A DNA stretch of 8,854 nt from CAYWHE01 sp964458125 (GTDB lineage Bacteria > Bacteroidota > Bacteroidia > AKYH767-A > OLB10), in assembly GCA_964458125.1 (NCBI GenBank), contig CAYWHE010000179.1:1-8854 (forward strand), given 5' to 3'. Positions 5,397-8,854 of this stretch are shown one piece after another (the first letter of the stretch is position 1; every line of letters starts with the position of its first letter). Made by a program: the position numbers and the translations under genes. The notes under the pieces were generated by a model. That model was given only the letters and a program-made list of their open reading frames with translations. It was not told the origin of the DNA and did no database searches.

Positions 5397-6674
5397 ATGC
5401 TCATGGCCCGGATAAAATACGTTATAACCATGCTGCTGCCCCGTTTACTGCTTTTTTTTGCCTTTTATTTCCTTCTTCCGGTATTGACCTCAGTTCAACT
5501 TCATGCCCAGAACCTGGTCACGAATGGCAATTGCGATACCTACACCACTCCCCCAAATACTTATGGGCAGGTTTGCTATGGAACGGGCTGGACCAGTCCC
5601 AGTGGAACCTGTTCCGTAATTGTAGGCACCGGCAGCCCGGATTATTATAACACCAATGGCTCAGGCGGAGCCAAACCGCCGGCCACATTTTGGTCCAGTT
5701 TAATGCCTCACAGCGGAAGTGGCATGCAGGGCTTTGCCGGTTACTATACTTCTTCGGGCAGCCCTTACCGGGAATACATCCAGTACCACCTCAGCAGTCC
5801 CATGGTGCCGGGGGTGTTATACCAGGTTTCCTGGTTTATCAGCAACGGCAGTACCACCTTTCACGGATACGGATGCAATCATATCGGCGCTTATTTTTCG
5901 ACAACAGCGGTAACCCAGACAGGCGGAAGTGTGATGCCTTACGTGCCCCAGGTGCAGGATACAGCCGTTTTATTCAGCACCACCTGGGTGCAGAAATCGT
6001 TTACGTTTACGCCTGCCGCTCCTTATACCTACATCACCATCGGAAATTTTTACAGTAACGCGAATACAACCGTTCAGCAATTCGTCAGCCCGAGTACAGT
6101 GGTGGGCGCCTACTATTATGTGGATGATGTCGTAGTTCAGCCTGCCGCCGTGCTTCCGGTGGAAATGCTTGCCTTTTCAGGCACCAGCCAGGGAAGCGTA
6201 AACCATTTGAGCTGGGTCACAGCCACTGAATGGAACAACGATTTCTTTGCCCTGGAAAGAAGCATGGACGGAGCCTATTTCACTGAGATCGGCCGCATCA
6301 AAGGACATGGAACCACCTCCGACAGCTATACCTATCAATTTGAAGATGGTGATGTCACCGGCACCTTGAATTATTACCGGCTTCGTCAGACAGATTTTAA
6401 CGGTTCCTTCCGGTATTCGGAAATAATAGCCATCAGGTCATCAGGCCGGAAAACGTCCCGATGGGCTTACCTGGAAGGCACCGGAACACTGGTGATCGCT
6501 TCCGTAACCCCCGGTCAATTTGAATTATTCAACGCTAACGGACAGGTGATGATGACAGGTAACCTGGATGGTAATGCCGTTCGCCGCATCGATGTTTCCT
6601 GGTTGGGAAAAGGGTTGTACCTGCTCCGTTATGGAGGATCAGGTGAAAATACCGTCCGGATCATACGGCCCTGA
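5397..6674 (+). CDS. Secreted protein with T9SS C-terminal sorting domain
   Basis: This is a probable surface or secreted protein exported by Sec and then the type IX system. From the ATG at 5397 (425 aa), a signal peptide covers residues 1-37. It has a basic n-region (ARIKYVITMLLPR), a hydrophobic core LLLFFAFYFLLPVL and cleavage after QLHA. The ATG at 5403 is an equally good start. Residues about 38-248 form an N-terminal domain beginning NLVTNGNCD, rich in Tyr, Ser, Gly and Thr, with YREYIQYHLSSPM and a terminal YYYVDDVVV strand. This resembles the beta-sandwich, carbohydrate-binding-like modules of Bacteroidota surface proteins. LPVEMLAF at 253 opens a fibronectin-III-like linker domain to about 347 (NNDFFALERSMDG, NYYRLRQTDFNG). 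The end (about 370-425) has FELFNANGQ, RIDVSWLGKGLYLLRY and TVRIIRP, typical of a type A sorting domain, though the usual YPNP motif is missing. The ligand is unknown. Confidence 0.85.
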   Translation: MLMARIKYVITMLLPRLLLFFAFYFLLPVLTSVQLHAQNLVTNGNCDTYTTPPNTYGQVCYGTGWTSPSGTCSVIVGTGSPDYYNTNGSGGAKPPATFWSSLMPHSGSGMQGFAGYYTSSGSPYREYIQYHLSSPMVPGVLYQVSWFISNGSTTFHGYGCNHIGAYFSTTAVTQTGGSVMPYVPQVQDTAVLFSTTWVQKSFTFTPAAPYTYITIGNFYSNANTTVQQFVSPSTVVGAYYYVDDVVVQPAAVLPVEMLAFSGTSQGSVNHLSWVTATEWNNDFFALERSMDGAYFTEIGRIKGHGTTSDSYTYQFEDGDVTGTLNYYRLRQTDFNGSFRYSEIIAIRSSGRKTSRWAYLEGTGTLVIASVTPGQFELFNANGQVMMTGNLDGNAVRRIDVSWLGKGLYLLRYGGSGENTVRIIRP

Positions 6675-6700
6675 AAATGGGTCGGTATTTCATTTTTTTT
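6666..6700 (+). terminator. Weak candidate terminator at the convergent gene ends
   Basis: CGGCCC (6666-6671) pairs with GGGTCG (6679-6684), including one G-U pair, around a 7-base loop that contains the TGA stop of the T9SS cargo gene. Eight T residues follow at 6693-6700, but only after an 8-base gap. The T-run doubles as the A8 at the 3' end of the mutS2 coding sequence. Plausible, not strong. Confidence 0.3.
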
Positions 6701-8768
6701 CTTCGGCCGGTACCAGATCCTCCAGTTTGCAAATGGTATGAAAACCGCCAAATAAAACCCTGGCCTTTTTTCCGTCAATGCTTTCGATGGTGCCTGCCGT
6801 GTGCCCTCCATTCAGTTTTACGGATTGTCCCGGTTTGAAAAGGGAAATATCATAAAGTTGCCTGCCGGCTTTTACGGTTTCGGACCGGTCCGGGAAAAGT
6901 TTGTTGTATCGTATCTCCAGCTGCCGGCTGAAACGCTCTACCACCTGTTTTTTATTTTTGGCTGCTTTCCATTCCTTTAAAAAGCCTTTGAACAAACGGT
7001 TCATATCCTCCACAAGACGGGCTTCCTTTTCCGTGATTCGTTTTTGGAACCCTGTTTTTATTTTTTCCGTTTCGGATTGCAACTGTCCGTATTTCCGAAT
7101 CAGATCGGTCAGTTTTTTTTCCTTTCCTGAAGCTTCCTTTAATTTTTCCTGGAGCGTGTTTTTATCACTTTCTATTTTTTCCAGTAACTTTTCCAGGTCA
7201 TAACTTTTGCGGTCTATTTTACCGGAAGCCGACTGAATAAGGGTTTTAGGTAACCCGCTTCGCTCCGCTACCACAAAAGTATATGAACTGCCGGGCTTGC
7301 CGGTAATGAGCTGGTACAGTGGTTTCAGTTCTTTCGGAGAAAAGGCCATGGAACCGTTGATGATGCCCGGGGTTCGGTCGGCCAGCAGTTTCAGGTTGAG
7401 GTAGTGGGTGGTAATAATGCCAAAGGGATCCTTGCTGTGCAACTCTTCGAGAACGGCCTCCGCCAGCGCTCCGCCCAGGTTGGGGTCCGTTCCTGTGCCG
7501 AATTCATCGATCAGGAAAAGTGTGCGGCTGTTACACTCTTCAAGAAAGGTCCGCATGAGTGATAAACGTGAACTGTAGGTGCTCAGTTCGTATTCCAGGC
7601 TCTGGCTGTCGCCCAGGTCCACCATCAGTTTTTCAAAGATGCCCATGGTGCTGCTTTCATCGGCAGGAACGAGGAATCCGCTTTGCAGCATCAATTGGGC
7701 CAGACCGATGGTCTTCATGCAAACAGTCTTACCTCCTGCATTCGGACCGCTGATGACCAGGATCCTGTTTTTATCCAGTCTGATCGAAAAGGGAATGGTA
7801 GTTTTCTGATGGACCTTATTATACAGAAAGAGCAGGGGATGCCTGGCGTTTTTCAGATCGATAACAGGATATTCCGCCAGCCTTGGCCTGTTCGATCGGG
7901 TGCTGATGGCAAAAAGTGCCCTGGCGCGGCAACTGTCGCATAAGGCCATCAGGCCGGCGTAGGTTTTCAACAGATTGGAATGAGGACGAAGGGTCTGACA
8001 GAGGGCCTTGAGTATGCGGTAGATTTCCCTTTTCTCTTCCTGCTCCAGGTCGTACAGATCGTTATTGATGGATATGGTTTCTTCCGGTTCAATGAAAACC
8101 GTTTTTCCCGTGGTGCTGATGTCGTGCACGATGCCGCGGATGGTTCTTTTTTGCTCGGCAAACACCGATATCACCCGCCTTCCGTTGCGCATGCTTTCAT
8201 CGCTGCCGGCCACCCAGCCGTTCTTCTTGTATTTTTGAATGATGGACTGGTAAAGTCGTTCCGCCTCTATCCTGCGTTTCGAAATCACCCTCCGGATGCG
8301 CAGCAGGTCGGATGATGCCGGGGATTTGATCTGCCCCGTATCTTCCAGGACTTCTTCGATACCCGTGATGATGCTTTTTTCAAATGGCATCGTACTGAAC
8401 AAGGATCCGAACAGGGGATGGATTTCCTTTCGTTTCAGGAAAAATTCAAAAAGTGAAGAGGCGCCCCGCATGAAAAAAAGGATGCCGAGCAGGGCTTCGG
8501 CCGGCAAAACGCTGTTGGCAACGGAGAGCAGCCTGATTTCTTTCTCTATAGGGTGGTAACCATCCGTTGGAAAAGGGTCCCCGTTTTCAATGATGCACTT
8601 GAATTCCTGAACCTCTTCTATCCTCCGGCTGACCTCCCCGGGTACGGACGAGCAGACAAGCCCCAGCAAGTGCAGCCGTCCCGGTTCCCCCAGGCAATAT
8701 TCACCGGTCAGTTTTTTTACCTTTTCAAATTCAGTGACGACCTGGTTGTCGGGTGGAAAAATCAACAT
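6690..8768 (-). CDS. mutS2: MutS2-type ATPase lacking the Smr domain
   Basis: This is a MutS-family ATPase of the MutS2 branch. Members act on recombination intermediates or, in Bacillus, on collided ribosomes, rather than in mismatch repair. The 692-aa product lacks the mismatch-recognition domain. It has the core/clamp helices (about 1-300, with FIEPEETISINNDLYDLEQEE at 225-245) and a MutS ATPase: Walker A GPNAGGKT (341-348), DLGDSQSLEYELSTYSSRL (384-402), Walker B TLFLIDEFGTGTDP (416-429) and H-loop TTHY (453-456). A long Lys/Glu-rich coiled coil follows (about 522-625), then a small KOW-like beta domain (about 641-686, FKPGQSVKLNGGHTAGTIES). Usual MutS2 proteins are about 780-800 aa and end in an Smr nuclease domain, absent here. 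The stop comes directly after AAEEKK-type codons ending in A8. The start is the ATG at 8768; an in-frame TGA lies shortly upstream. The gene is convergent with the T9SS cargo gene. Confidence 0.93.
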   Translation of the reverse strand: MLIFPPDNQVVTEFEKVKKLTGEYCLGEPGRLHLLGLVCSSVPGEVSRRIEEVQEFKCIIENGDPFPTDGYHPIEKEIRLLSVANSVLPAEALLGILFFMRGASSLFEFFLKRKEIHPLFGSLFSTMPFEKSIITGIEEVLEDTGQIKSPASSDLLRIRRVISKRRIEAERLYQSIIQKYKKNGWVAGSDESMRNGRRVISVFAEQKRTIRGIVHDISTTGKTVFIEPEETISINNDLYDLEQEEKREIYRILKALCQTLRPHSNLLKTYAGLMALCDSCRARALFAISTRSNRPRLAEYPVIDLKNARHPLLFLYNKVHQKTTIPFSIRLDKNRILVISGPNAGGKTVCMKTIGLAQLMLQSGFLVPADESSTMGIFEKLMVDLGDSQSLEYELSTYSSRLSLMRTFLEECNSRTLFLIDEFGTGTDPNLGGALAEAVLEELHSKDPFGIITTHYLNLKLLADRTPGIINGSMAFSPKELKPLYQLITGKPGSSYTFVVAERSGLPKTLIQSASGKIDRKSYDLEKLLEKIESDKNTLQEKLKEASGKEKKLTDLIRKYGQLQSETEKIKTGFQKRITEKEARLVEDMNRLFKGFLKEWKAAKNKKQVVERFSRQLEIRYNKLFPDRSETVKAGRQLYDISLFKPGQSVKLNGGHTAGTIESIDGKKARVLFGGFHTICKLEDLVPAEEKK

Positions 8769-8790
8769 GAAATCGCTTGGTTTCAGGACT

Positions 8791-8798
8791 CAAAGGTA
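8791..8798 (-). promoter_or_regulatory. Predicted -7 box of mutS2
   Basis: The minus strand reads TACCTTTG, a perfect TAnnTTTG match, giving a leader of about 15 bases before the ATG at 8768. No clear -33 TTTG is found at 19-21 bases. On the opposite strand, TAATTTTA (8797-8804) is a partial box that could serve a divergent gene. Confidence 0.45.
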
Positions 8799-8809
8799 AT
8801 TTTAAATCA

Positions 8810-8854
8810 ATGAGACTATCGTTTCAGAAGCTCCAGAGGAGCGAACTGAAGCGA
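8810..8854 (+). CDS. Possible start of a divergent gene, cut by window end
   Basis: An ATG at 8810 opens a frame of 15 codons (MRLSFQKLQRSELKR) that stays open to the window edge. It lies divergent to mutS2, where a gene start would be expected. It is too short to assign a family. The only promoter-like element, TAATTTTA at 8797-8804, would leave almost no leader, so this may equally be a non-coding leader of a gene starting further on. Confidence 0.3.
   Translation, partial: MRLSFQKLQRSELKR

Noticed and set aside
6629..6700. Programmed frameshift at the A8 run next to the mutS2 stop that might add a C-terminal domain
   Set aside because: I read both alternative frames. One adds about 10 residues and the other about 20 before a stop, neither resembling an Smr domain. 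The A8 is more likely incidental.

Overview
The window looks like an ordinary chromosomal stretch from a member of the Bacteroidota, most likely the Chitinophagia/Saprospiria side of the phylum. Four things point there. The tmRNA encodes the tag GETNYALAA, a Bacteroidota-type sequence. Six transcription starts carry an exact or near match to the Bacteroidota -7 box TAnnTTTG. There is a secreted protein with a type IX secretion (T9SS) C-terminal domain. There is also a close relative of the Bacteroidota dipeptidyl-peptidase 5. No mobile element, CRISPR array, prophage or defence island is visible.

Layout. Positions 1-852 (+) hold the 3' part of a periplasmic thioredoxin-like (DUF5106/TlpA type) protein whose start lies outside the window. 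It converges on efp (926-1486, -), which encodes elongation factor P. Upstream on the same strand is a secreted S9 serine peptidase (1658-3703, -), then the tmRNA gene ssrA (3935-4327, -). A divergent spacer of about 270 bases follows, then a DUF1801/YdeI-like cytoplasmic protein (4596-5216, +) and a secreted T9SS cargo protein (about 5397-6674, +). The last converges within 15 bases on a MutS2-type ATPase that lacks the usual Smr nuclease domain (6690-8768, -). The final 45 bases may begin a divergent (+) gene.

How the genes relate. There is no obvious operon; almost every gene has its own promoter. Two genes serve ribosome rescue or stall relief: EF-P for polyproline stalling and tmRNA for trans-translation. 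Three products are exported (thioredoxin-like protein, S9 peptidase, T9SS cargo), which fits a protein-degrading, surface-active Bacteroidota lifestyle.

The points most worth a second look are: an EF-P whose tip residue is Asn instead of the modified Lys or Arg; a set of CCGG-core hairpins in three separate spacers, one able to form two mutually exclusive stems; the Smr-less MutS2; and promoter boxes that contradict the longest-ORF starts of three genes. I did not find convincing evidence of a wholly new multi-gene system.
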